Positions 20,826-32,000 of a stretch of 64,000 nt of DNA are shown in pieces; position 1 is the stretch's first letter, and every line of letters begins with the position of its first letter. The DNA is from Asterias rubens (Eukaryota; Echinodermata; Asteroidea; Forcipulatida; Asteriidae), in contig NC_047077.1 of assembly GCF_902459465.1 (NCBI RefSeq), forward strand, positions 4,278,001 to 4,342,000, written 5' to 3'. A program made the position numbers and the translations under genes. The notes below the pieces were generated by a model. It worked only from the letters and a program-made list of their open reading frames with translations, ran no database searches and was not told where the DNA came from.

Positions 20826-20877
20826 TTGGATCCCATTAAATGGCATTGATTTGTTTCAATGGGAATTTTTTCCTGGG
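20826..20877. mobile_element. Right arm of the palindrome-rich short element (17-bp TIR)
   Basis: GGGAATTTTTTCCTGGG (20861-20877) is the exact inverse of 6668-6684. Just inside are GGATCCCATTAA and CATTGATTTG words like those of the left arm. Flanks do not show a clear target duplication. Confidence 0.55.
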
Positions 20878-20936
20878 TTGTGAGACTGATGTAGGATATA
20901 TAATAAGGGAAAACAGGGGATGGTATGGAGTGTTAA

Positions 20937-21312
20937 AGGCAGTGGACACTATTGGTAATTGTCAAAGACTAGCCTTCACAGCTGGTGTATCTCAACATAA
21001 TATGCATAATAAATAACCTGTGAAAATTTTAGCTCAATCGGTCATCGAAGTTGCGAGATAAAAATGAAAGAAAAAAACACCCTTGTCACACGAAGTTGTG
21101 TGCGTTTAGATGGTTGATTTCGAGACCTCAAATTCTAAATCTGAGGTCTCAAAATCAAATTCGTGGAAAATTACTTCTTTCTCGAAAACTATGTCACTTT
21201 AGAGGGAGCCGTTTCTCACAATGTTTTATACCATCAACCTCTCCCCATTACTCACCAAGTAAGGTTTTAGGCTAATAATTATTTGAGCAATTACCGATAG
21301 TGTCCACTGCCT
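20937..21312. mobile_element. TTAA-flanked MITE, family A, copy 1
   Basis: 376 bp with ends AGGCAGTGGACACTATTGGT and its inverse (one mismatch), directly flanked by TTAA at 20933-20936 and 21313-21316. TTAA duplication suggests mobilisation by a piggyBac-type transposase. The interior contains an inverted pair around GAGACCTCAAATTC/ATCTGAGGTCTC (about 21120-21152). No coding capacity. Confidence 0.88.
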
Positions 21313-21314
21313 TT

Positions 21315-21445
21315 AATTTATTTTAACTTAACTTAATTGCATTAGTAAAGCACCTTAACACTGTGTCAAAGCAAATTTATTTTAACTTAACTTAATTGCA
21401 TTAGTAAAGCACCTTAACACTGTTTCAAAGCACTGTACAGTAAAA
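21315..21445. repeat. Two tandem copies of a ~62-bp AT-rich unit
   Basis: TTATTTTAACTTAACTTAA...GCACCTTAACACTGT occurs twice in a row, with only one or two differences. It begins at the right TTAA of the MITE. Confidence 0.85.
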
Positions 21446-22365
21446 AAAAAAAATATAACAAAAAACACTAGCATCAACATTGAAACTAAAAAAACTTGGG
21501 TCAAGGGTGCTCATTTCGTTGCTGTTTTTACGAACCGACAAATAGCCACTTCAGATGAAATATGGATTATGAGAAAATCGGGTTTTACGAATCGGGAGTA
21601 TTGAAACGATAAATTTTAGAGGTTAATACTCACAATTTCTTGCAAAAATTTCCAGGACAGTTGCAGAAGGTTTACCTTCAATAGTACATGTGAATATTTG
21701 ATCAGTACTTTAGTTTAAATTGAGATAATTAAAAGTAATTAACTTGTTCGGTTCATAAAAGCATTGTTTACTGTGCACGCACATATTGATGTACTGCGTG
21801 AAGGTTTTACGAACTGGCGCGCGTACTATTTTTTCACTTCGTAAAACTAGTGAAAAGAAAAGTATGATTCACATGGTAATGTTTCACGAACTGACGAAGC
21901 GGAAGTTTCGCCCAAATATTTTATGAATCAGTTGAACTTTATTTGCTGACGTTCCCAAATATCACAAAGGTGATTTGAAAAACCTATAAACCTAAACAAC
22001 AAAGAATATTGTTTGAAATGCGTACCGAATATGGACTTAGTAAAGTTATTGGAGAAAATGTTGTCTCAAAATCAATGTTTGGTTTTCAAAACTGCCCCAT
22101 ACTAGATGGATTCCCCTGCCATATTACACGAAAATATAATATAATAATAATTTGGGGGGCTAATCATCCTTACTCGCAGCTAAGAGCTGAATTGCGAATG
22201 ACGCGACTACAACGTGTTCGAGAAGCAGGCATGCAAGGGCGCATTCAGCTGCCAGCCACATCAATAATAACCGTATTTATAACGCGACTTTCGCCAAAGG
22301 ATACAAAGCGCCAGGTATTATTACTGCAAGGAGTGGGGCGAATTTTGAGATATAAGACCTAATCC
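21446..22365. other. No gene seen; AT-rich intergenic DNA
   Basis: Open frames are short and without family features. The words TTTTACGAA/TTCGTAAAA and CACGAACTGACG recur between about 21530 and 21910, so this is probably old repeat material. A possible unnamed dispersed repeat lies at about 22150-22340. Confidence 0.5.
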
Positions 22366-22368
22366 TTA

Positions 22369-22628
22369 AGCACCATGTAATGGTTTACAAGGTGCTATGG
22401 CGCAATATGCTGCCAATCCAGCCAGGAACACCGGGGCGAACCCCTTCTCTTTTCGATAAGTGCACTGGGTTCTTTTACATGCGTTTGCACAACACATGGG
22501 ACCAACGGCTTTACGTCCCATCCGAAGGACGAAGCAATGGTTATGTGTCTTGCTTAAGGACACAAGTGTCACGGCTGGGGATTCGAACCCACACTCTGCT
22601 GATCAGCCCATCAACCCATTATGACCAC
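22369..22628 (-). mobile_element. tRNA-derived SINE, copy 1 (head degraded)
   Basis: On the minus strand it has GGGTTCGAATCCCC (B box; plus 22577-22590), then GTGACACTTGTGTCCTTAAG, a body with a GGGACGTAAAGCCGTTGGTCC stem (plus about 22499-22520), GAAAAGAGAAGGGGTTCGCCC, and a tail stem AGCACCTTGTAAACC. The second copy at 53071 has the same body and tail, which supports one family. The A-box part of the head is poorly preserved. The head resembles a class II tRNA such as tRNA-Leu. RNA polymerase III would transcribe an intact copy. Confidence 0.8.
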
Positions 22629-22634
22629 GGAGCA

Positions 22635-22825
22635 CAGCCAAGATCGAAAGTGTTTGATTTTTTTCCTGAGGGAGGAAAACTGGATAGTCTGGGAAACCCT
22701 CGTGGCACAGCAGAGAACCAACGCACAACTCAACTCATATATGGCCCCGACCGGGAATCGAGCCGGGGTCACCTTGGTGAGAGGCGAGCGCTTTACGCAC
22801 AAGCCAACCGTGCCACCCAATTCAA
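22635..22825 (-). mobile_element. Second tRNA-derived SINE of a different family
   Basis: On the minus strand: TGGCTTGTGCGTAAAGCGC (A-box region; plus 22789-22807), anticodon-arm-like GCCTCTCACCAAGGTG, and CGGCTCGATTCCCGG (B box; plus about 22752-22765) at tRNA spacing. A body follows with GTTGGTTCTCTGCTGTGCC and TTTTCCTCCCTCAGG. The body resembles a core shared by SINEs in several invertebrate phyla, from memory. It abuts the neighbouring SINE head to tail. Confidence 0.75.
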
Positions 22826-23493
22826 AATAGCAATCAAAATGAAAAACTAAAACAGATTTAGAATAATGAGAGTCTGTTATAAAGCATTTACAATAAATTT
22901 TTCTGTTCCTGCATCCAAGATTCAGTTTATTTTATTTTGTAAACAATCATGAACACTTATTCTGTGCATGCAATCAATTGTTTAACATAATATCGTTATT
23001 ATAAGAAATAAAATTCATTGAAACATAATACCTGAGCACCAAAGTGGAAATTCATTGCAGGTGTTATCATCAAACAGCTGATAACTTTGTTTGAACATTC
23101 TTTGGGCAACAATGCTAAGATTTAATTAAGTTCCTGACCTCCTGATGCATTCGATTATGTGTAACCCAAAGTTCATAAGAATGAGTTAATGGTTTTTTTA
23201 AACGTAGTTTTAGAATAATACGGTCTAAACAAAATCTCTTCCAACTTGTGTGCATGTAACTTTAATTCTTATAGGTGCCGTGTATACGTTTGGTTAATTG
23301 GAGCTTGTTTATTGTGTTAATCCTATACAATAAAAAGGTAGTTGCTTTTTGAAATATCACCGACAAACAAGAGTGAATACTTCTACTTCAGAAGGGAATT
23401 TTTCACGAGGGAATACACAGTCTGAAAAGCATTAAGACCATAACGCTTATCAGATTTAAATGTTTGAGGATAACAAGTGATATGGTTTTCCAT
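22826..23493. other. No gene seen; AT-rich intergenic DNA
   Basis: No coding or repeat signature that I can name. A minus-strand frame at 23383-23580 is short and partly duplicated in the next feature, so it is not called. Confidence 0.5.
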
Positions 23494-23909
23494 AACCGTA
23501 GTACCTTGAGTGAAAACTTTCTCAAAATGCATTATAATACTTTCATCTGTACTTTTTACCAAGTAATTTTGTATTGCCATTAATTTTCAGAGTTATTACT
23601 AAACGTATACAGACCCTTTAAACGCTAAGCAAGGTGTGATGTCACAATATAAATTAAAATGACAATATTTAGATAATACTTAAATTTAGCTTAGCAATTG
23701 GAACCGTAGTACCTTGAGTGAAAACTTTCTCAAAATGCATTATAATACTTTCATCTGTACTTTTTACCAAGTAATTTTGTATTGCCATTAATTTTCAGAG
23801 TTATTACTAAACGTATACAGACCCTTTAAACGCTAAGCAAGGTGTGATGTCACAATATAAATTAAAATGACAATATTTAGATAATACTTAAATTTAGCTT
23901 AGCAATTGG
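23494..23909. repeat. Perfect 208-bp tandem duplication
   Basis: 23494-23701 and 23702-23909 read the same at every base I compared. Breakpoints share AACC. The second copy runs directly into LINE coding sequence. Confidence 0.9.
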
Positions 23910-24600
23910 AACCTGGAATGTTCGGACTCTCCATCAGCCAGACAGACGATCAATCTCATTTTCCTCATCCACTCCATCAAGAAGACTTTGACTGGGAAGC
24001 AATGGGAATCTTTGAGACAAACTGAACCGACTCTATTTAAGGAGAGCAAAGAGAGTCGGGAATGGACATGGGAATCCCCTGACAGTAAAACAAAGAAAAC
24101 AGTTATTTTATAATGAAAAAAAAAAAAACATGATTCAGAAAATGATCTTCAGTGCTTGGTTTTAAAAGTTGATGGAGAGAGTAGAAAGTTTGGGCTAACA
24201 ATCAACATCAGCAAAACGGTGAGGTCCTAATCACAATCAAGGTAAAAACAAAAGTTTCTGTATCCATAAAGGGAAAACAACTGGATCAGGTGAACAATTT
24301 ATTAGGGGAGTCATCTCAGTTTCTGGTAGGAATAAAACGACATCAAAAATCGGTTGTACTGGCTATGGGAGCGATACAAAATGTGAATATGGTTTGGAAT
24401 TCTCATCAAATAGCAACATTAACCAAACTGGAAATAGACAGGGTACTCATCATATCAATAGCCACTTATGGATCAAAGACTTGAACGGTGAAGACAAGTG
24501 ATGGAAACAGACTGCTAGTCTTCGAGATGACCTGTATAGGAAATCATTTGGGTTACCACAAGAGATAGGTTGAATGACACATCAGTCAGAGATCAATGGT
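23905..24600 (+). pseudogene. Internally deleted LINE with endonuclease start and RT tail
   Basis: GTWNVRTL at 23908 is the classic first motif of an APE-type endonuclease in one LINE group. After a short degraded stretch the frame resumes with GLTINISKT-like RT thumb codons near 24195 and VSVSIKGKQLDQVNN near 24260. The open block 24290-24484 follows (IKRHQKSVVLAMGAIQNVN, LTKLEIDRVLIISIATYGSK), then RLLVFEMTC near 24510. Most of the endonuclease and the RT palm are missing, so this is a deletion derivative. Confidence 0.7.
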
Positions 24601-24612
24601 CTACCATTTTGA

Positions 24613-24895
24613 TCATTCCTCATGGAGCAAGTTTTTGTAGAAGTCGACAAGATCTTGTTGGGCAACTTCTGGGCAGGACCCTTTGTAAAGACTTAGTACA
24701 TGTAGATCTCTGTACTTCCCTGCTGACAAGTTAGGTCTATTGGAGTACAAGGATTTGGGAAGTTCTGGTTTAGGACAGGGAGTATTCTTATTAGCAGAAC
24801 GAAGTTTGCGAAAATTTCCCAGTGTAAGAGTTTTAAACTCTTGTTGTGTGTGTGAAGTCTTGAAGCTAATCACATTGGCCAGATCTTTGTGAATT
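24613..24895 (-). pseudogene. Unrecognised minus-strand coding remnant
   Basis: An open minus-strand frame (residues of a 125-codon frame) with LTLGNFRKLRSANKN, LPKSLYSNRPNLSAGKYRDL and VAQQDLVDFYKNLLHEE before the stop at 24613. The composition looks protein-like, and the ending resembles C-termini of some transposon-encoded proteins. I cannot name it. The first third of the frame overlaps the zinc-knuckle sequence on the other strand and is probably not part of it. Confidence 0.35.
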
Positions 24896-25745
24896 TTAGT
24901 TGTTTTACTTTTGTCGTCTGAATCGGGAAAACCAAACAGGCCTCCAAATAACAATTGCAAGTACTGTGGCAAATCACACAGCAAGGGCAAGTGTCCTGCC
25001 TATGGAGTAACCTGCTCCAAATGCCAAAAGCGTAACCACTATGCGCAAGCTTGTCAGTCGTCGGGTAAAGATAGTACCAAACGTCAACCACAGAAATATA
25101 CACAGAAGCTCCATCAAATGGAAGGAGACGAAAGTGGTAGCGACGAAAGCATTTATACAGTACATTCCAAGCCCAAACAGCAATACTTCGTAGAGCTATT
25201 AGTGGAGACGCTAACAAGGGATCGGACCGAGACTATCAGCTTTCAGTTAGACTCTGGTGCAACTTGCAGCACCTACAGAAGTGCTCTCTACACGTAGAGT
25301 TCAAGCAGGGTTCGCGGATGTACTTGAGTGATACACTGTCAAGCAGCCTTACCAATGCGTCAAGTCAAAGATCAGATACCAGACTATCTGATCTTCTCCA
25401 TCACCCAGGAGCAGAAGCTTAACATTGAGTTGGAGAATATCGACCCAACCATCTTTGTCACAGATGAGCGTCTACTCACAATAAAAAAGGTAACGCTCGC
25501 TGACCAAACCCTGCAAACACTGATGCAGATCCAAGACACCTTGGCAGTTAGTCGCGAGTGACTGTTTTGAGGTAAATGGACAAAACTACTGCGTACTAGT
25601 AGACCTCTACTCAGACTACATCGACGTGCGCACCCTGGCCGATATGACTTCCACATCGCTAATCAATGAACTAAAACCTGTGTTCGCTACTCATGGCATT
25701 CCTCACATATTGCTCACAGACAACGGTCCCCAGTTCGAATCCTGA
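24896..25745 (+). pseudogene. Ty3/gypsy remnant: zinc knuckles, protease start, integrase core
   Basis: Plus strand: CKYCGKSHSKGKC and CSKCQKRNHYAQAC (24953-25038), two gag zinc knuckles. An acidic linker follows, then FQLDSGATC with the protease DSGA (about 25243). A stop follows at 25295-25297. RT is absent. A frame at 25328-25561 (EERLLTIKK-like DERLLTIKKVTLADQTLQTL) belongs to the RNase H-integrase connection. The integrase core then reads CVLVDLYSDYIDVRTLADMT and LLTDNGPQF with two catalytic Asp. It stops at TGA 25743-25745, exactly where the tRNA-like array begins. The third catalytic residue is lost. Confidence 0.8.
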
Positions 25746-27499
25746 GCAGTGATGTCAATGTTGTTTTGACATTTTCAAAATGATAGGGGGATGTGGATAT
25801 TTATAACTGATATCATTCCAAGGTTTTCTGTGGATCGGATTGGTCTAGCGGTATATTTCTCGACTTCAGAATCGGAGGTCCCCAGTTCAAATCCTGGGCA
25901 TTGATATCAATGTTGTTTTGTTTCGGTTGACATTTTTAAAATGATAGGGGATGCGACTATTTATAAATGAGATTTTGTTCGGATGGGTCAAGCGGTAGAT
26001 TTCTTGATATCAGAATCGGAGGTCCCCAGTTCGAATCCTGGGCAATGATATCAATCTTGTTTTGTTTACATTTGACATTTTCAAAATGATATGGGATCGG
26101 ATATTTATAATTGAGATTTGTCCAAGGTTTTTCTGTGGATCGGATTGGTCAAGCTGTAGATTTCTCGACATCAGAATCGGACGTCCTCAGTTCGAATCCT
26201 GGACAATGATATCAATGTTGTTTTGTTTCGGTTGACATTTTCAAAAAGATAGGGGATGCGTCTATTTATAAATGAGATTTGTCCAAGGTTTTTTTATAAT
26301 TCGGATTGGTCTAGCGGTAGATTTCTCGACTTCAGAATCGGAGGTCTCCAGTTCGAATCCTGGGCAATGATGTCAATATTGTTTTGACATTTTCAAAATG
26401 ATAGGGGGTGTGGATATTTATAACTGAGATCATTCCAAGGTTTTCTGTGGATCGGATTGGTCTAGCGGTAGTTTTTTGGACTTCAGAATCGGAGGTCCCC
26501 AGTTCGAATCCTGGGCATTGATATCAATGTTGTTTTGTTTCGGTTGACATTTTCAAATTGATAGGGGATGCGACTATTTATAAATGAGTTGTTTCCTAGA
26601 TTTTTTGGTTGATCGGATTGGTCAAGCGGTAGATTTCTCGATATAAGAATCGGAGGTCTGTTTACATATTGACACTTTCAAAATGAAAGGGGGATGTGGA
26701 TATTTATAACTGAGATTATTCAAAAGTTTTCTGTGGATCGGATTGGTCTAGCGGTAGATTTCTCAACTTCAGAAGCGGAGGTCCCCAGTTCGAATCCCGG
26801 GCATTGATATCAATGTTGTTTTGTTTCGGTTGACATTTTCAAAATAATAGTGGGTGCGACTATTTATGAATGAGATTTTTCCTAGGTTTTTCTGTGGATC
26901 GGATTGGTCAAGCGGTAGATTTCTCGACATCGGAATCGGAGGTCCTCAGTTCGAATCCTGGGCAATGATATCAATGTTGTTTTGTTTCGGGGATGCGGAT
27001 ATTAATAACTGAGATTTTTCTTAGGCTTTTCTGTGGATCGGATTGGTCTATCGGTAGATTTCTCGACTTCAGAATCGGAGGTCCCCAGTTCGAATCCTGG
27101 GCAATGATGACAATGTGGTTTTGTTTCGGTTGACATTTCAAAATGATAGGGGATGCGGATATTTATAACTAAGATTTTTCCTAGGTTTTTCTGTCGATCG
27201 GATTGGTCTAGCGGTACATTTCTCGATTTTAGAATCGGAGGTCCAAAGTTCGAACCTGGGCAATGATATCAATATTGTTTTGAAATTTTCAAAATGATAG
27301 GGGGGATGTGGATATTTATAACTGAGATCATACCAAGGTTTTCTGTGGATCGGATTGGTGTAGTGGTAGATTTCTCGACTTCAGAATCGGAGGTCCCCAG
27401 TTCGAATGCTGGGCATTGATATCAATGTTGTTTTGTTTCGGTTGACATTTTCAAAATGATAGGGGATTCGGATATTTATGACTGAGATTTTTCCTAGAT
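25725..27499 (+). repeat. tRNA-like tandem array, left block (about 11 units)
   Basis: Units of about 125-165 bp repeat the tRNA-like segment: GGATCGGAT, TGGTCTAGCGG or TGGTCAAGCGG (11/11 fit to the Pol III A box TRGYNNANNGG), a 32-nt gap, AGTTCGAATCC (10/11 fit to the B box), about 21 nt, then TTTT. The remaining ~80 bp is an AT-rich spacer (TTGACATTTTCAAAATGATAGG...GAGATTTTTCCTAGGTTTTTCTGT). The 7-nt 5' end does not pair with the 3' side, and the T loop is 8 nt, so this is tRNA-derived and not a working tRNA gene. Unit starts include 25832, 26137, 26449, 26610, 26735 and 26897. Confidence 0.9.
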
Positions 27500-29090
27500 T
27501 CCTGAAATGAGATCAAGTGTAGAGAAGAGAGTCGCATTCCCGAGAGCATCTAATGCTTCTTCAATTCGAGGGAGAGGGAATGCGTCACGGATCATCTAAG
27601 CGTTGAGTTGCCTGTAGTCCATACATATCCTAAGTGAACCATCTTTCTTGTGTACGATGACAATTGGAGATGTGTAGGGGCTAGAACTTCGCCGAATTGC
27701 TCCTGTTTCCTCCATCGCGTGTATGTGTTCTCGGACCGCCTGATACTGGGATGGTGGTATTCGTCTATAAGGAAGACGGAAAGGCTGGTTATCAACTAGT
27801 GGGATGGTGTGCTTGATAGTAGAGGTTCGGCCGAAATCGAGTGAAGACGTTGAGAAAACATCAGAGTACTCCTGAAGAAGACCATAGAGCTGTTTTCTCT
27901 GAAGGTCGTCATCAATGGCTGCTTCAGACAAATCTATGGACGGAGAACTGTTGGCAACCTCTACTTTTACCTTTTGTAGCTGTGCCGCTACGCCTATATC
28001 TTTGTCGGACATGAATTGCGTGTTCGAGGGCTCATCAATTCTGAGTACTGAAGAGAGTTTGGCAAGTCGTGAGTTTCTGGTGATGGTAATCGGCCTTGCA
28101 GAAATATTACAGAGTCGAACTGGCACTTGGCGGTTCGAATCAACGTCAGCAACGAGACTTCCGACTTCAAGAGAGGACTTACTCTGACGAAAACCTTCAA
28201 CAACGGCAGTGTAGTTATCTGGACCATCGGGTGCTTGACAAATGACATCTACTTCTGTCCCTGATGGTACAACAATTGGAGAACGACCAACATACTTGGC
28301 GTAGCCAATGCTACCCTGATGATTACCTGGTTCTGAAACTGTGGTTTTGATGAAAGCAGTATGCCAGGCCGTGTCTTCCTTCTTGACGGATTCCATGAAC
28401 GAGTTCCCTCTGGATAAGTTCTGGTCTCTTCTAGCTGCTCGAATGACGTTGGTACCAACAAGCACAGGAACACGTCTCTTGTAAGGGTCAGATGGGACCA
28501 CAAAGGCCGGAACCTCATCGTAAACAACACCCAGAATCGTCAGTGAAATTGGAATGACACCTAGGTAGGGTAAAGTCTGTCCGCTGGCGCCTTGAATGAT
28601 GACAGAAACTGGAGTCAGTTGTTTGCATTGTAGCTGTGGATGCTCTTTCCACAAACTTTCTGAGATTGCAGTTATCTGAGAGCCTGAATCAATTAAAGCA
28701 GTAAACCTTCTCCGTTGACTTCTACCACTGTCTCGTTGTTAGGGCCGATGAGTTTCTGGTGCTCTCTCTCTGAATCAGTGTTTGAAGAAGATACTAGAGG
28801 GCCTTCTTTTTGTCGGGCTCCAACGGCACTCCATCAGTCGGGTAGGTTGTTCTTTGACGAAGAGGTTGTGATGGTTTCGTCGTCATCTTTTCAACTTTCT
28901 CTGCAAGTTGCCCGACAGTCAGTACCAGGTCTTGGAGGACGTCAGTGTTGGTTTTTACCTGTTGAGAAGTAAGAGTTGATGGTGGGGCCTCGGTTGGAGT
29001 CGGACAAAAGCTCTTTTGCTGTGTCGGCTGTGTTTGTGGTTTGGACCGGACAAATTGAGATTGTGCTTGTTCCGATTTGGAGAGTGATTT
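27500..29090 (-). pseudogene. Ty3/gypsy fragment (gag end, protease, RT fingers) inside the tRNA-like array
   Basis: Minus strand. A gag C-terminal part with a coiled-coil-like LQDLVLTVGQLAEKVEKM (about 28880-28935) comes first. Then protease ALIDSGSQITAIS (about 28668-28705) and a long frame from 28654: protease core VLVGTNVIRAARR, a linker, then RT fingers with FRLPYRRIPPSQYQAVREHI and SSPYTSPIVIVHKKDGSLRI. A TAG follows QLNA at 27596. In the same frame it continues with PLPRIEEALDALGN and STLDLIS to about 27500, where the satellite resumes. No LTRs or integrase are present. It is a truncated piece, not a complete insertion. Confidence 0.88.
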
Positions 29091-32000
29091 AAACGAGATT
29101 TTTCCTAGGTTTTGCTGTGGATCGATTCGGTCAAGTGTTAGATTTCTCGACTTCAGAATCGGAGGTCCCCAGTTCGAATCCTGGGCAGTGATGTCAATGT
29201 TGTTTTGTTTACATTTGACATTTTCAAAATGATCGGGGATTCGGATATTTATGAATGAGATTTTTCCTAGGTTTTTCTGTGGATCGGATTGGTCAAGCGG
29301 TAGATTTCTCGACTTTAGAATCGGAGGTCCCCAGTTCGAATCCTCGGCAGTGATGTCCATGTTGTTTTGTTTACATTTGACATTTCCAAAATGATCGGGG
29401 ATTCGGATATTTATCAACGAGATTTTTCCTAGGTTTTGCTGTGGATCGATTCGGTCAAGTGTTAGATTTCTCGATTCAGAATCGGAGGTCCCCAGTTCGA
29501 ATCCTGGGCAGTGATGTCCATGTTGTTTTGTTTACATTTTACATTTTCAAAATGATAGGAGTTGCGGATATTTATGAATGAGATTTTTCCTATGTTTTCT
29601 GTGGATCGGATTTGGTCAAGCGGTAGATTTCTCCACTTCAGAATCGGAGGTCCCCAGTTCGAATCCTGGGCAGTGATGTCAATGTTGTTTTGTTTACATT
29701 TGACATTTTCAAAATGATCGGGGATTCGGATATTATGAATGAGATTTTCCTAGCTTTTTCTGTGGATTGGATTGGTCAAGCGGTTAGAATTCTCGACATC
29801 AGAATCGGAGGTCCACAGTTCGAATCCTGAGGAATGATATCAATGTTGTTTTGTTTTCAGTTGACATTTTCAAAACGATAGGGGATGCGAGTATTCATTA
29901 ATGAGATTTTTCTAAGGTTTTTCTGTGGATCGGATTGGTCAAGCGGTAGATTTCTCGACATCAGAATCGGAGGTCCCCAGTTCGAATCCTGGGCATTGAT
30001 GTCAATGTTGTTTTGTTTCGGTTTACATTTTCAAAATGATAGGGTATTCGGGTATTTATGAATGAGATTTTTGCCTAGGTTTTTCTGTGGAACGGATTGG
30101 TCAAGCGGTAGATTTCTCGACTTCAGAATCGGAGGTCCCCAGTTCGAATCCTGGGCATTGATATCAATGTTGTTTTGTTTCGGTTGACATTTTCAAATTG
30201 ATAGGGGATGCGACTATTTATAAATGAGTTGTTCCTAGATTTTTTTGTTGATCGGATTGGTCAAGCGGTAGATTTCTCGACATAAGAATCGGAGGTCTGT
30301 TTACATATTGACACTTTCAAATGAAAGGGGGATGTGGATATTTATAACTGAGATTTTTCCTAGGTTTTCTGTCGATCGGATTGGTCTAGCGGTACATTTC
30401 TCGACTTTAGAATCGGAGGTCCAAAGTTCGAACCTGGGCAATGATATCAATGTTGTTTTGGCATTTTCAAAATGATAGGGGGATGTAGATATTTTATAAC
30501 CGAGATCATTCCAAGCTTTTCTGTGGCTCGGATGGTCTGTAGTGGTAGATTTCTCGACTTCAGAATCCGAGGTCCCCAGTTCGACTGCTGGCAATGATAT
30601 CAATGTTGTTTTGTTTCGGTTGACAATTTTAAAGTGATAGGAGATGCGGATATTTATCAAAATGATCGGGGATTCGGATATTTATTAACGAAATTTTTCC
30701 TAGGTTTTGCTGTGGATCGATCTGGTCAAGTGGTAGATTTCTCGACTTCAGAATGGACGGTCCCCAGTTCGAATCCTGGGCATGATGTCAATGTTGTTTT
30801 TGTTACATTTGACATTTTCAAAATGATAGGAGTTGCGGATATTATGAATGAGATTTTTTCTATGTTTTTTCTGTGGATCGGATTGGTCTAGCGTAGATTT
30901 GTCGACTTCAGAATCGAGGTCCCCAGTTTCGAATCCTGGCAGTGATGTCCATGTGTTTTTGTTTACATTTGACATTTTCAACATGAAAGGGGATGCCGAT
31001 ATTATGAATGAGAATTTTCCTAGGTTTTTCTGTGGATCGTATTGGTCAAGTAGTAGATTTCTCGACTTAAGAATCGCAGGTCCCCAGTTCGAATCCTAGA
31101 ACATGATGTCAAATTTTGTTTTACATCTGACAATTTAAATATTGATAGAGAATGCATATCTGTAATATTTTCCCACGTTTTTCTGTGGATCGGATTGGTC
31201 AAGCGGTAGATTTCTCGACTTTCGAATCGGAGGTCCCCAGTTCGAATCCTGGGCAATGATGTCAATGTTGTTTTGTTTCGGTTGACATTTTCAAAATGAT
31301 ACGGGATGCGACTATTTATCAATGAGGTTTTTTCTATGTTTTTCTGTGGATCGAATTGGTCTAGCGGTAGAATTCTCGACTTCAGAATCGGAGTTCCCCA
31401 GTTCGAAACCTGGGCATTGATATCAATGTTGTTTTATTTCGGTTGACATTTTCAAAATGATAGGGGATTCGGGTATTTATGAATGAGATTTTTCCTAGAT
31501 GTCTCTGTGGATCGGATAGGTTAAGCGGTAGATTTCTTGACTTTCGAATTGGAGGTCCCCAGTTCGAATCCTGGGCAATAATGTCAATGTTGTTTTGTTT
31601 CGGTTTACATTTTCAAAATGATAGGGGATGCGACTATTTATGAATGAGATTTTTCCCAGGTTTTTCTGTGGATCGGATTGGTCTAGCGGTAGAATTCTCG
31701 ACTTCAGAATCGGAGTTCACCCGTTCGAATCCTGGGCATTGATATCAGTGTTGTTTTATTTCGGTTGACATTTTCAAAATGATAGGGGATTCGGGTATTT
31801 ATGAATGAGATTTTTCTGTGGATCGGATTGGTCTAGCGGTAGATTTCTCGACTTTAGAAGCGGAGGTCCCCAGTTCGAATCCTCGGCAGTGATGTCCATG
31901 TTGTTTTGTTTACATTTGACATTTTCAAAATGATCGGGGATTCGGATATTTCTTAACGAAATTTTTCCTAGGTTTTCCTGTGGATCGATTCGGTCAAATG

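Noticed and set aside
28794..29417. A 207-codon minus-strand protein
   Set aside because: The first half is a translation of satellite units; only the last part is gypsy gag. It is an accidental fusion.
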